Origin: Hexactinellida sp. DTS-2022
Taxonomy: Eukaryota > Porifera > Hexactinellida
NCBI GenBank assembly: GCA_028753945.1
Contig: JAPNXP010000012.1
Span: 4,052,501 to 4,116,500, forward strand
Length of the DNA stretch: 64,000 bases
Direction: 5' to 3'
Shown here piece after piece: positions 1 to 10,515 of this stretch (position 1 is its first letter; each line of letters begins with the position of its first letter). Below the pieces are notes generated by a model that had not been told where the DNA came from, searched no databases, and was given only the letters and a program-made list of their open reading frames with translations. The position numbers were made by a program, and so were the translations under genes.

Positions 1-329
1 GGGACAAAAATGACTCTGGGACATCAAAAATCAGGTTTCCAACTGTCCACTTTCTTGAAACAACTCGGAACATTGTTCTATCATTTAATTAGGATAATAT
101 TACTAATTACAAAATAGTAATTCCAAATTTACTCAATTTTTCAAAAGATTACAAATCTACCCGAGACAGCTATTCTGAGTAAATATACTATACCTAAATG
201 TTTGTGTTTGGAACAACATGGTAACTCCAGGTCTTATCCTTGCGTTAGTAACTGTGTTGGGAGAAGTTTACAACCACCCCACGTTTCCAACATATGTATG
301 GGCCTTGACAATCAGAGAATTCATGTGAT

Positions 330-1014
330 CAGGGGTTTTCAAACTTTTCAGTACCATGATCCACTTTCTAACATTTGAAAGTGTTTGCGTCCCAATCCGT
401 GAAAGGAATAATCAAAACTCAAAATGTATAGTACATTTTTAGTTTCTCATATTGATTACAATGCAGTGAATGACTTGCAAAATAATCTATAATACGTGTA
501 TATTTAATTAGTTTTGATGTGATTTTTGATGCTGTTTCTCATTAACTTTTCCAATTCTTGGCTATTACTGATAAACACCAGCGTAGATCTGGTTCAAAGT
601 CTATATGCATTGCCGTTATTACTGTTACAAGTAATAGGAAGCAATAAAATGGGGGCAAAAGCATCGGAGTTCACACATTATGCGTTGTTAGTATAATTGA
701 ACGGGGCATGCATGCCCCGGAGATATACTACAATCGGCCCGGGCTGGCCAGATCTTGCGACTGCCCCTGATGGACAGGAATAATTTACTAGCATGGAACT
801 ACAAATTATACCAAATTATCTCTTAAAAAATAATTTGCTCCTGAAACATTTGCAAGTTTTATATAATCCTTCTGGAAAACCTATTTAGTAACGCTTAGTA
901 GATAAGTAATTATTTAATTATTTACTAAGTAAAGTATTAACTGCATTGAACAATGAGTCCCATCTTCGCGACCCACTATATCATCTCTTGCGACCCACTG
1001 GCTGAAAATCCCTC
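330..1014. mobile_element. Old hAT-type nonautonomous element (probable)
   Basis: The left edge reads CAGGGGTTTTCAAAC and the right edge, reverse-complemented, begins GAGGGATTTTCAG. This is the terminal pattern common to many hAT elements. Lines near both ends carry 'cgacccact/gatccact'-type sequence. The flanking octamers (catgtgat and aattagat) match only partly, so the insertion would be old. There is no coding capacity. Confidence 0.35.
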
Positions 1015-1779
1015 AATTAGATGAATGTGCAATTTTAAACTTAATCGCCCAATAGAATGTAAAATCAATTGGATGTGGGACATGAGGAGAGCTTGTTGAC
1101 ATTTAGCAGAGGAAACCTTAATTAGTTCTAAATTCAATGAAGCATAAACTAAGTGTTTAATATGAAATAAAATATATTTGTTGTTTGATACATTTTTTAG
1201 GGCTTGCGATGAAAGGAGGATTAGTCAGAACTCAATAAAGAAATTGAACTTTCTGCAAGTGAACCGTTTAAGACTATTAATAGAGGAGAAGAGTAGTCTA
1301 ACTGTGTCAATTAGAGGACAGTCTATAGGTTTATAATAACGGATTTCGAAAATTCACAGAGTACGCCTTTACTATGTATTATTATATACTACTTTTTGCT
1401 TATATTTTATCGTTCTAGCCTAAGTTAATATACAATTATAAAGGACGACCGGTTAAATGCCAACTTTGTTTCTATTGGAAACCAACTAATCATGGTAAAT
1501 ATCGATCAACAAAAATACATAGTGCTCTCTAAACTCTTAATAAGTATTATACTATTGGTCTAGTTCGTCTGCATTAACCATAGATAATATGTTTGCAGAC
1601 AAAACGAACTTGGACCTCAACAGATACAAATTCAACCATAATAACTTAAAGGAAACTTGTTTTTTTCAAAAGGAATACTGATATCCAAAAGAAAAAGGAT
1701 TGTTATTGACACAAGCTTCAATTTGCCCTTGTTGAGAATGTAGACACTTAGGTTCAAATAGAAAATACAAGCCTAGTTG
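1015..1779. other. Intergenic, no gene seen
   Basis: AT-rich sequence without a convincing reading frame. Nothing recognisable beyond simple AT-rich runs. Confidence 0.5.
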
Positions 1780-2130
1780 ATGAATCAATATAATTATATC
1801 TAACACATTCAATTGAACAGACGTGTTAGTACACAAAGGAAATTAAGAACTCAATTGTGCCGCAAACGAAGCCAAATTTTAAATTGTGAAAAGGTGTAGA
1901 ATTTAACTCCCCCCCCGAATGCATATAAATTTAATGTTTGGGCATCATTTATTGTTCCTGTTGTGACATCAGACAAGTGTAAAAATGTATGCAAAAGTAT
2001 AATCATAAATCGTGACCCCAGGTACACATTTGTGACCGATGAATATATCTAACCTGAAATTTTAGGTTCTTAATTTATAAAATTCTGTTTGTGGGTGATC
2101 TCCGGGAAAATATCTATGCTGTTAAAACAC
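1780..2130 (+). mobile_element. Fold-1 family, tail fragment
   Basis: This stretch matches the body of the longer Fold-1 copy at 3240-3600. Shared blocks include the 'attcaattgaac..gtgttagta' segment, 'gaatgcatataaatttaat' and 'cgtgaccccagg'. The head hairpin is absent here. The match is clear by eye but diverged, so this is an older partial copy. Confidence 0.6.
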
Positions 2131-2444
2131 AAGCCTGGGTATGTGCTCCCTGAAAATTCCCCTAATCGCACATAATTCGCCCTCTAAGATATAAAAATCT
2201 GAAAATTTAATAGAACATGCCCATTAATGATGCGGACATGATGGTCACACCAGATCGCCACTATGCTAAGTCATTATCGCATGATGACGTAATTATTAAA
2301 ATTTCACATTGTTAAATTTCACTAATTAGGCCTATTTACGCTTTGTAATTATTATTAGAACTTTGGAGTATATAAACCACACATCAACCGCGAAGCAGTT
2401 GGTGTGTGGTTGTGTTCTGCCGCGAAGCGAACTAGCAAGCGAAT

Positions 2445-3900
2445 TGATAAAAAATCCAAAATTGCAGCCTGTGCCGACGCATGTTCCTTTGGTGGCACTA
2501 TATTTTTGTGGTTGTTTATTGATAGTGCCTCCAAAGGAACATGCTGTCGGCACAAGCTGCAATTTTGGATTTTTTTTCGCCTTGTCATCATCACTATGAA
2601 GGTGTTAAATTATTTCAGAAATGTGTTTCAAAAGGCAACGACCCTTAGTGAGTTGGAAGTCTCCATTTAGCTCACTTTATTTGAGGGATATTCAAGTTTC
2701 AGTAGAATATAATCTGTGATTTTGGGTGTTCACCCAACTCCAACCAAAACATGAGAATTATTTAATTCACAAAATTGTAAAAATACATTTTTTTGACGAT
2801 GTCATCATCACCTTAAGGTGTCAAGATCCACTTGTATAGGTGGTACGTGCCATAAGGACAAATTGATAAATTTAAAGTTTGTTTCTATCTTATATCATTT
2901 CTGAGATTAGTGAAATTTAGATAATTAGTATAAATATTTAATTAATCTATTAATAATTTAACACCAATATTATGCACATCAAAATAAATTAAGTTCAATT
3001 ATTTGCAATAATTATTAATTTAAATTGAATTTCACTATCATATTTGAATTCAGCGCACTCGATAACCCCAATAATCTATTTGGAACCATCTCTATACGTT
3101 AAACACTGAGCGAATTAATTAGAATTAAATATGTCATGTATCCATTGTGCAAGAATATTCTAAGCAGAAATAAATATAATCACATAATCTGTCGTTGTTA
3201 TGGAATGTAAAATCTTAGTTTTCAATTGGAAAATAGAAACCTACTCGATCTCACAAGTTGAATCAATATAATAATAACGAGTTGAAACAATAGAATTAGA
3301 TTTAACACTTTCAATTGAACTGAAGTGTTAGTAAACAAAGGAAACTTGCAACTCAATTGTGGCACAAACTAAGTACAATTTGAAAATTCGTGCACTGTGA
3401 AAAGGTGTAAAATTTAATTCTCTATCGAATGCATATAAATTTAATTTTAGGGTACTATTTATTGTTCCTGTTTCAATATTAAACAGGTGCAAAAATGTGT
3501 CCAAAAAAATGTGATAAAAAATCGTGACCCCAGGTGCACATCTGTAACCCATGAGACACATATCCTGAAAATTTGGCCTCTTAGTTAATAATACTCTGTA
3601 CTGTGGAGAGGATACGGAAGGATAATAATAATAACTAACCAAGGCAGTAAGATTAGAACTGGGCCACTATACTGTAGTATAGTCGGCACAGTAATAATAA
3701 TAACTAACCAAGGCAGTAAGATTAGAACTGGGCCACTATACTGTAGTATAGTCGGCACAGTAATAATATATCAAAGTAGTCAAATTCGAACAACATACTA
3801 TAGTAATAGTATAGTCAGCACAGTAAAAACAAACCAAGGCTGTGAGATTAGAACTGGGCCACTAGACTATCATTTCGTCGGCATTCTCGGCACAGTAAAA
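2445..3900 (+). mobile_element. Fold-1 family nonautonomous element with head hairpin
   Basis: The head is a hairpin at 2451-2574: one arm reads AAATCCAAAATTGCAGC then TGTGCCGACGCATGTTCC, and the other arm is its inverse. The body (2798-3600) is shared with the copies at 43.7-45.4 kb. The end is a cluster of 69-bp repeats carrying GTCGGCACAG, the inverse of the CTGTGCCGAC in the head. The short reading frames called across it are hairpin translations. The superfamily is not recognised. Confidence 0.65.
3621..3900 (+). repeat. 69-bp tandem repeat at the end of a Fold-1 element
   Basis: Two nearly identical 69-bp units start at about 3622 and 3691, followed by two degenerate units to about 3900. 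Each carries 'aaggcagtaagattagaac', then the palindrome ACTATAC-TGTA-GTATAGT, then GTCGGCACAG. A 56-bp version of the same unit occurs twice at 45415-45525, a reversed single copy lies at 47931, and a fragment lies at about 17440. Confidence 0.8.
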
Positions 3901-5384
3901 ACCGGTTCTACTGTACTAACTATTCAATTACAGCAACTAATCAGAATTCTTGTTAAGAGAAACATTGGGAGGAAAATAATTAATGTGAAGAGGATGAAGC
4001 CATAGCTCCCAAGTGACCCGCATTTGAGCATCGAAACCCGCTGACCCGCGAAGGTCCTCGAAAAACCCGCATTGGAAAAATAATTTTCTGGAGCACAATT
4101 GTCTAAAACCAGATCAGTATTAAGACTAGGCACGCTTAAAACACCTTAATAGTTCCCTTCTTGTTCATTTTAGTTACTCTTATTCAGTAAATAGGTAGTA
4201 AAACTTGTCTTTTTTCCTATAGAAACTAACATAAATATGTCAAAATGACTTCGAGTCCACATCCCTTCGAATCTATGTAGTGAGGGGGGTGGGTGACCCG
4301 CAATGGACCATCTCAAACTTGGGAGGTATGATGAAGCAAACCAGGGACAATGAACTCCACCCAGAGTGCTGCCAGGAGAACAAAAAGCCAAAAATACAAA
4401 TAAGAACGGTTGGACGGCGATGGACGCTGTTCCTATATATTTTGCAGCCGCTTTGCTCACTAGAGGGCAAGTAGGTACTTCGCCACGGGAGGGGGCATGC
4501 ATATTCATAGGGGGGCAATGCCCCCCCTGGTAAACACTTGGTAACTATTTCATTGCTCTGATCCATCCCTGTACGAGGCTCCAATTTGGCCAATATCCCT
4601 GGACACCCAAATATTTTTCTCTCTCGCTCCCCTCGCTGTCTAAGATGTAAATTAACTAAATTTATACTTATACTGAAATGAATTAGATTTAACCAAATCT
4701 TTGCATTATGTTTTTCAAGATATACATGCATTCATGTTATTTAGTCTTACTCAGTTTGATATAAATTAAAATGATCACTTAGGAACGCAGAAAATTTTGA
4801 ATTATAAGTGATTCCCTGTACGCTTGAATAGGGTGTTAATTTACACAAACAAACTTCCACATTTTAGGGTTTAGGAATTTTTAGTTATTATTCGACAGAC
4901 AATCAATAATTTTCCAAAGAAGTAATTCATATACAAATTTATTACATCCTGTACGTCTGGACAGAAAAACCAAAATTGGTGCATGGTGTAGTTGAAATCC
5001 CTGTACGGTTCACAGGAATAGTCTGTTAGTATCTAGTTGCGTATTATAGGATATTCCTAGTTATTTTGGCAATTTTGGTAATAACATCTAATCAACTGTT
5101 TTATAAACCCAATACACCTTTTACTTTAGACATGTTACCTGTCAAAATTGACTTTGAAATGTCATTATAGATAGTAGCTTTTAAGCTGTAGTATCACCTA
5201 GGGTTGCAAAATTATTGTTAATGTTTTGACTTTTGAAGGCTACATTTCATACTTTGCAGAACATTAAATTAAAAAGGTTCAACCTCATCACCTAGTTTTT
5301 GGTAACGTCAACTACTAGATCTAACACCAATATAATGTTTGCCCCCCCTTGCGATTTCTATACCTCCCCTAGGTTAAAAATGCT
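3901..5384. other. Intergenic with decayed repeats
   Basis: No gene seen. Positions 4555-4660 ('atccctgtacgaggctccaa..') are a diverged relative of 8530-8640 ('atccctgtacggagctccaa..'), so both are pieces of one dispersed repeat. The overlapping antisense reading frames at 4170-4731 have no family resemblance and look like chance. Confidence 0.5.
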
Positions 5385-5530
5385 GGCAACGTAACTGAGG
5401 GAAAGGTGGCTCTGATGGGTGGTCAACCACTGCTAGGCTATGGCCTGCCTGCCCCAGAGCGGGGAGTTGAGGAGAGCCACGCAAGGGGGTGCCACAGGGA
5501 ATAGGGGCGCCCGCAGGGGAACGTATTATA
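5385..5530. other. GC-rich island of unknown nature
   Basis: About 145 bp, much richer in GC than its AT-rich surroundings. It contains short inverted pairs (ggctct..agagcc at about 5410-5482 and ccccagagcgggg at about 5452-5464). It does not match a tRNA cloverleaf by eye, and has no open frame of note. It could be a transcribed structured element or a repeat fragment. Confidence 0.3.
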
Positions 5531-5999
5531 CGCACATGCGTCCACTACATTTCGAACATCTAGAATATGACCCCTTAATCACTATATACATGTATTTTTA
5601 CAGTTATCTAGATACCTAGTTATAGTATAAATGTGCTGTATCTGATGGCCGAATCATAATATCAAGTAGCAACTTGATCTCATTTATAACAATACTTCGT
5701 TGAATATATCAGAGGAATATCAAGAATATTCTTGCAATGATGGCACTGTAGGATTTCAATTGGGGGGGATTCCCCAAAATCTGTAAACATTGAAACTTGT
5801 TTGGGGGAGACCCCCATTTTGGGGGGACCCCCCCATATTTTTACAACGGAATATGTATTTGGGGAGTCTCCCAAAATACATACAGAAACTGACTTGGAGG
5901 GAAGCCCTCAAATTCTTTTTTGATATGTGAAATTTGGGGTTGCCCCTAGGCTATAGTGCGCTTCCTACACTACCACTTATATTGGATTGATAATTAAAA
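5531..5999. other. Intergenic; G-run-rich repeat
   Basis: Positions 5760-5960 are built of repeated G-runs and C-runs ('ttggggg', 'gacccccc') in both orientations, as in several MITEs of this window. The terminal repeats could not be fixed. No gene seen. Confidence 0.4.
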
Positions 6000-6140
6000 C
6001 TCGATTGATGTTTGTTTGTTGTTATCCGGGTGTATTAAAGTGATAGGGAATAGAAACCGCATTTATAAACTAACTTCAAAATGTTATCAAAGGTTCACAA
6101 GGATGCTGATTTTGAATTGCGCATTTAAAAAAATTTTAAG
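6000..6140 (-). mobile_element. Helentron-like nonautonomous fragment
   Basis: Carries the 'tcgattg..gtttgtttgttgtt..tccggg' and 'tattaaagtgat.gggaatagaaaccgcattta' blocks also found at 47285-47400 and, inverted, at 45735-45850. The TTTGTTTG/TCCGG run followed by an AT-rich 'aaatgcgaaattcg'-type block is characteristic of Helentron-type rolling-circle elements. The assignment is family-level inference. Confidence 0.5.
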
Positions 6141-6639
6141 AATATTTCTAAATGATTATGTGCCAGGGGAGTTCCATGTCAAGTCATCCAGTCATTTGAC
6201 TACTTTCAACCGATTTTGCTTAAATTTGTTGTATACCTACTAATAAGTCTTATTATCTGAGAAAATTTCAGGTCATTTGGCTATGTGGTTTCTGATCTGT
6301 TCGACTTCCGGTCAGTTTCAGTTTTCACTTGTGAAATTTATATCCATCTGTTAAAACATAAGTACAACAATTTTGAAAGAATTCGTTAAGCAAACCACGA
6401 CTAGACGGGATTTTACTTGGTAGAAAATGATATTATCAATTGAAAAAATAGGGGAGAAGATAAATGAATGAAAAAATGAATGAAGAAAATAATAAGTAAT
6501 AGTAAGGAAAACCAGAAATAAGTAAAGAGACAGGATAAACTAAGTCCAAACATCCAGATCAGGTCCCAATATCCCGTTCAGGTCCCAATATCCCGTTCAG
6601 GTCCAGATATCCCGTTCTGTTCCCAATATACATTTCAAG
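6141..6639. other. Intergenic, no gene seen
   Basis: AT-rich. A short direct repeat 'caggtcccaatatcccgtt' is present about three times at 6556-6620. Nothing else recognisable. Confidence 0.5.
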
Positions 6640-6699
6640 TTTATATTCATGTTTACCAAATCTCTATTTAATTAAATTTCACGCTGTTTATACACGCAC

Positions 6700-7640
6700 A
6701 CTTTCACACGTTACACATATTATTCTGTTTGCTTCTTTCCTTTACTTCTCAACCACCTGCCTTCTGTTGCTTTTGTCCTAAAATTGTTATTTGGATTATT
6801 TTTCTTAATTTTTTTGCTATTTCCCCTATTGCATCAAATGCATTTTTTAAGTGGCTACCCCCTCCCATTTGCCTATAATATTTGTCAGCTGTACTAGCTT
6901 GATCTTGCATGTAATCGGCAACGACTTGCGTTTTTTCTGGGTGCGATGTGGCGATGAACGTGGCCGCAGCAATTCTAGATTTTGTTGATGTTATTGTTTT
7001 AGTGTTTCCCGTTAAATTAATCAATTTGTTTAAACTACACTGTATGCCTGCATGATTAATTTGTTTTCCATTATACGATATAAAAAACGGACTATTCTTA
7101 TTTTCTGTATCATTAATTTGTGGCAGAATTACTTTTAAAAAGTTTTCAAAAGCTGCAGCTGCCAGGCTTCGTAGAAAAACTATTGCTGGCCGTAATTTCC
7201 CCGTTTTGTGATCGAAAACAAGTATTTTCGCGTGCGTATCTTGTTTCTGGGCATTTGAAACTTCGGTTTTTTCATTCCAACAACTACGCCGCTCCTTTGT
7301 GCACTCCTAAATATGACTTCCCCTATTAGTACCGCTCCATAATTATAATAATCTTGTTTCCCAATTTTATTTTGTGAATGAAACAGAATTATTTCTCTTA
7401 ATAAATTTTTCTAACGCTGCTTGATAAATAGCCCTCAATCTTCTCGATATTATCCGACGTTTCCTGCTGAGTTTCTCTTCGCTTAGTAATGTTTTCCCGT
7501 TTGGACACAATTTTCAAGCCCACATGCCATCTATTTGAAGTCATTGATTGTTCATTATAACGATATTTTAGAAGTTTTCTAGTTATACCAGGCAAATTAG
7601 AGTGACTATGTAAAATTGTAATATTATCCAATAGAGGTTA
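6700..7640 (-). mobile_element. Decayed tyrosine-recombinase element (Crypton-like)
   Basis: Three reverse-strand segments in more than one frame read like pieces of a tyrosine recombinase. One contains FRSAQRSGVVVGM (the first catalytic arginine region) and one contains FISYNGKQIN. The last carries SRIAAATFIAT and then VVADYMQDQASTADKYYRQ, which resembles the C-terminal block with the nucleophile tyrosine. The copy is broken in several places. Cryptons are the best fit because no reverse transcriptase was seen nearby. A YR retroelement relic is an alternative. Confidence 0.5.
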
Positions 7641-8298
7641 TAGCATGGCCAGCATCAAGAGTACAATGAGAAGCATATATTATATACATATATATATGTA
7701 TGTATATATATATATATATTCTATATGTGTTGTAGGCAAAATAGAAAATTGATTTCGCAAAAAGCTTCAAAATGGGGGAAGGTTCAGGATATTATAGAAT
7801 TGTTTATTGAATGCTAACTTGTATCTTAAGTGCATGAAATCACACTAAGTAGTTAGCTAGTGAGAGTTTAATTAGACCAAACTCGCTTTTGCAGTGCAAC
7901 ATATACGCACACAGACTAATTATGCTTATTAGTATATACTTACCTGCCCGGGTGACCCCCAATCCCAGCTGCCAGATGTATTACAATGCGGACTAATTCG
8001 GAGTAAGTAGTTATATGGTAGCTTGCAAGAGTGAAACTAATCCATGTTCTTTGCTTCTCAGGCACCCCTATCAACGCCATAATAGAGTGCCTTGGACTCC
8101 AGGCCGCATGCGCTGGCGATTCCAATGCCTCCGCTGCCGCTGGGCACTACTATGCCGCCGCTGGGCACTCCATGCCGCCGCTGGCGCTGGGGACTTTTCT
8201 ATATATTGATGCCATCTAACATTTGAATAAATGGAACTAATTATAAGCCCCATGGTAGAATATGATAATTAATTTTGTACTTAGTAAATATATTTATC
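7641..8298. other. Intergenic with TA microsatellite
   Basis: A (TA)n/(TATG)n microsatellite lies at about 7676-7720. Positions 8095-8190 are GC-rich with repeated 'gccgctgggcactc' units, which explains the short frames on both strands there. No gene recognised. Confidence 0.5.
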
Positions 8299-8620
8299 AC
8301 AGGGATTTCCAACCTGGGGTACGCCGGCTGTATTCCAGGGGTTAGCTAACTTAGCTTGCAATATGTATATATATATATATCTAGCTTACCCCATTGCAGG
8401 TTGGAAATAATATTGTAAATATATCATATAAATAATATATACGTATATAGCATATTAAATCGAGCATGTTGAGGAATTTTCCATAATAATATTGTAATTT
8501 ATTGTTACTACAGTAGAACGTCGTTAGCATACCTGCCAACCTATTTGAGTCGTATCCCTGTACGGAGCTCCAATTTTCCCCTGTACATTGGCAAAAATCC
8601 CTGTACACCCAAAAAACTTA

Positions 8621-8658
8621 TCTCGCTCATGTAGGGAAATTTCCCTACATGAGCGAGA
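8621..8658. repeat. Perfect 38-bp palindrome
   Basis: TCTCGCTCATGTAGGGAAA is followed without a spacer by its exact inverse. It lies at the edge of the 'ccctgtac' dispersed repeat. A perfect spacer-less palindrome is unstable, so it is probably a recent junction of two inverted element ends. Confidence 0.9.
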
Positions 8659-9448
8659 CAAACACTATACGCTTGATTAGGAATTGTTACTTTAACAAAA
8701 TGCTACATTTTGAGAGTAAAGACATTTTTTCATGTAATGAAAAGTCTAACGAGCATGCTCATTAGACTCGATGAGCATGCTCATTGTGCTCGACGAGCAT
8801 GCTCATTAGACTAAATGAGAATTCTCGTCCAAAGGGTGGCTGTTATATACAATTTCCGCTGGAGTGGATCTTTTCCTTTCCCAGGATTTGGTTGTATTCT
8901 CTTTCTTAAATTAAAAGTTTTTATGAAGTTTACCATTTTAATCCTTCCTAAAGATTATATTAATTAATAATTACTACAATCAATTGAGTTCAAATTTGTA
9001 TTGACAACATTTTACCAAATGGTAAATGTTGTATATTGATAATCATATATTGATAATCAGCAATTATGGCGAGATTAGTATCTGCCAATTTCCATATTTT
9101 AATCTATATGCACATACTGTTCTAGAGGTGGAATTTCCAGAAATAATGCATCTTCTAGCTTCTTCTTCATTGAAATGACTTGTATCAAATATAAACAAAA
9201 GCATTATCAATGTCACTGTCTACATACAAGATCTGTTGAAATTTCTCTTCGGTAGCTTTCATTTATCGCAGCAAAAATCAAGATCGATATGCAATAGATT
9301 CGGTTATTAAACCGAAAATATTTTAGCCAAAATATAATTCCGTCCTATAAATCCTGTGAAATTTTGACCCGATTAAGCAGTGAAATCTATTAAGCGGAGT
9401 CGACTGTATATAGCTAAAAGTATTGAAACTACCATATTATTAGTAATA

Positions 9449-9569
9449 CAGTTGAAACCGGGTTATTCTAACTATCGGTTTATTCTAACTATCGGTTTAT
9501 TCTAACTATCGGTTTATTCTAACTATTCTTACCTGCAAAGAAATGGTTAGAAAAAACCGGTTTCAACTG
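9449..9569. mobile_element. pogo/Tigger-type MITE, 121 bp
   Basis: Terminal repeats CAGTTGAAACCGG and CCGGTTTCAACTG are flanked by TA on both sides (9447-9448 and 9570-9571). The interior holds three direct copies of 'tattctaactatcggtt'. TA duplication and CAGT.GAA termini fit the Tc1/mariner-pogo group. Confidence 0.8.
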
Positions 9570-9890
9570 TATTATTAAATGTGTGTATATGTGCTCAAAT
9601 GTGTGTATATGCTCGTATAATCTTAAGGAAGGATTAATATGGTAAACATCATAAAAACCTTTAATTTAAGAAAGAGAATACGGTACAACCAAATCCTGGG
9701 AAAGGAAAGGATCCACTCCAGCGGAACTTGTATATACAGCCACCCTTTGGAAGAGAATTCTCATCGAGCCTAATGAGCATGCTCCTCGAGTCTAATGAGC
9801 ATGCTCGTCGAGTCTAATGAGCATGCTCGTCGAGCCTAATGAGTATGCTCGTCGAGCCTAATGAGCATGCTCGTCGAGCCTAATGAGCAT

Positions 9891-10318
9891 CAGAGTGGAC
9901 CATGGGTCAACATTGGTGACCCATGACCCATCTGACCCATCCCATTTCTGACCCATGACCCATTGACCCATTGACCCATGAGGCCATGACCCATCGAGTG
10001 ACCCATTGACCCATCACACAATTTTAAATATCTAAATACTATAGTGTAACATTAACAGAATAACAGAATCACCGTTTAAATTACCTCAACAAACCTACTT
10101 GTTGCAATGTCGAATACGTTTAGTATTTCAATGCACATCAATGTTATAATAATATTGATGATGATGAGTGAAACGTATTTTAACTGAAGATTACATTGAA
10201 ATTCCACATGGGTCATGGGTCATGGGTCATGGGTCACGGAGCCGTGACCCATGACCCATCGATTTAGGTGACCCATCTGACCCATGACCCATGACCCATC
10301 GACCCATGGTCCACTCTG
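9891..10318. mobile_element. hAT MITE, 428 bp, TSD ATGAGCAT
   Basis: The element begins CAGAGTGGACCATGGGTC and ends with the exact inverse. The octamer ATGAGCAT occurs directly before (9883-9890) and after (10319-10326). Both subterminal regions are arrays of the heptamer TGACCCA or its inverse. It is inserted in the right arm of the fold-back element, so it is younger than that element. A sister copy lies at 18248-18642. Confidence 0.93.
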
Positions 10319-10515
10319 ATGAGCATGCTCGTCGAGCCTAATGAGCATGCTCGTTAGACTTTTCAATACCTCAATTTTTGGCCAAATCTCAGCCTGGAGT
10401 TCCTTATAAAGGTGTTCCTTATATACAAAAAACGTGTATACGTATAAATTCGAATACTCACACATTAGCATATTAGATAGCATAGGATAATAATTGTTGC
10501 TCAAGATCTGTTCGT

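Larger units (their letters stand above)
8738..10365. mobile_element. Large fold-back element with GAGCATGCTC arrays
   Basis: Both ends start TGAAAAGTCTAACG and continue into tandem units built on the palindrome GAGCATGCTC, about three at the left (8751-8810) and about nine at the right (9770-9890, then 10319-10360). The arms continue as matching inverted sequence (8821-8955 against 9617-9770). Inside are a pogo-type MITE (9449-9569), a partial copy of the 38950/41578 MITE family (9310-9412) and a hAT MITE (9891-10318) that splits the right arm. Clear target duplications were not found. The element ends about 150 bp before the FCHO start codon. Confidence 0.75.

Noticed and set aside
5385-5530. 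Hammerhead or HDV-like ribozyme
   Set aside because: The hammerhead core CTGATGA and GAAA are not present together, and no HDV-type pairing could be built by eye.
8751-9890. GAGCATGCTC repeats as a CRISPR-like or operator array
   Set aside because: They are palindromic units in the two inverted arms of a fold-back element, with no spacers and no associated genes.
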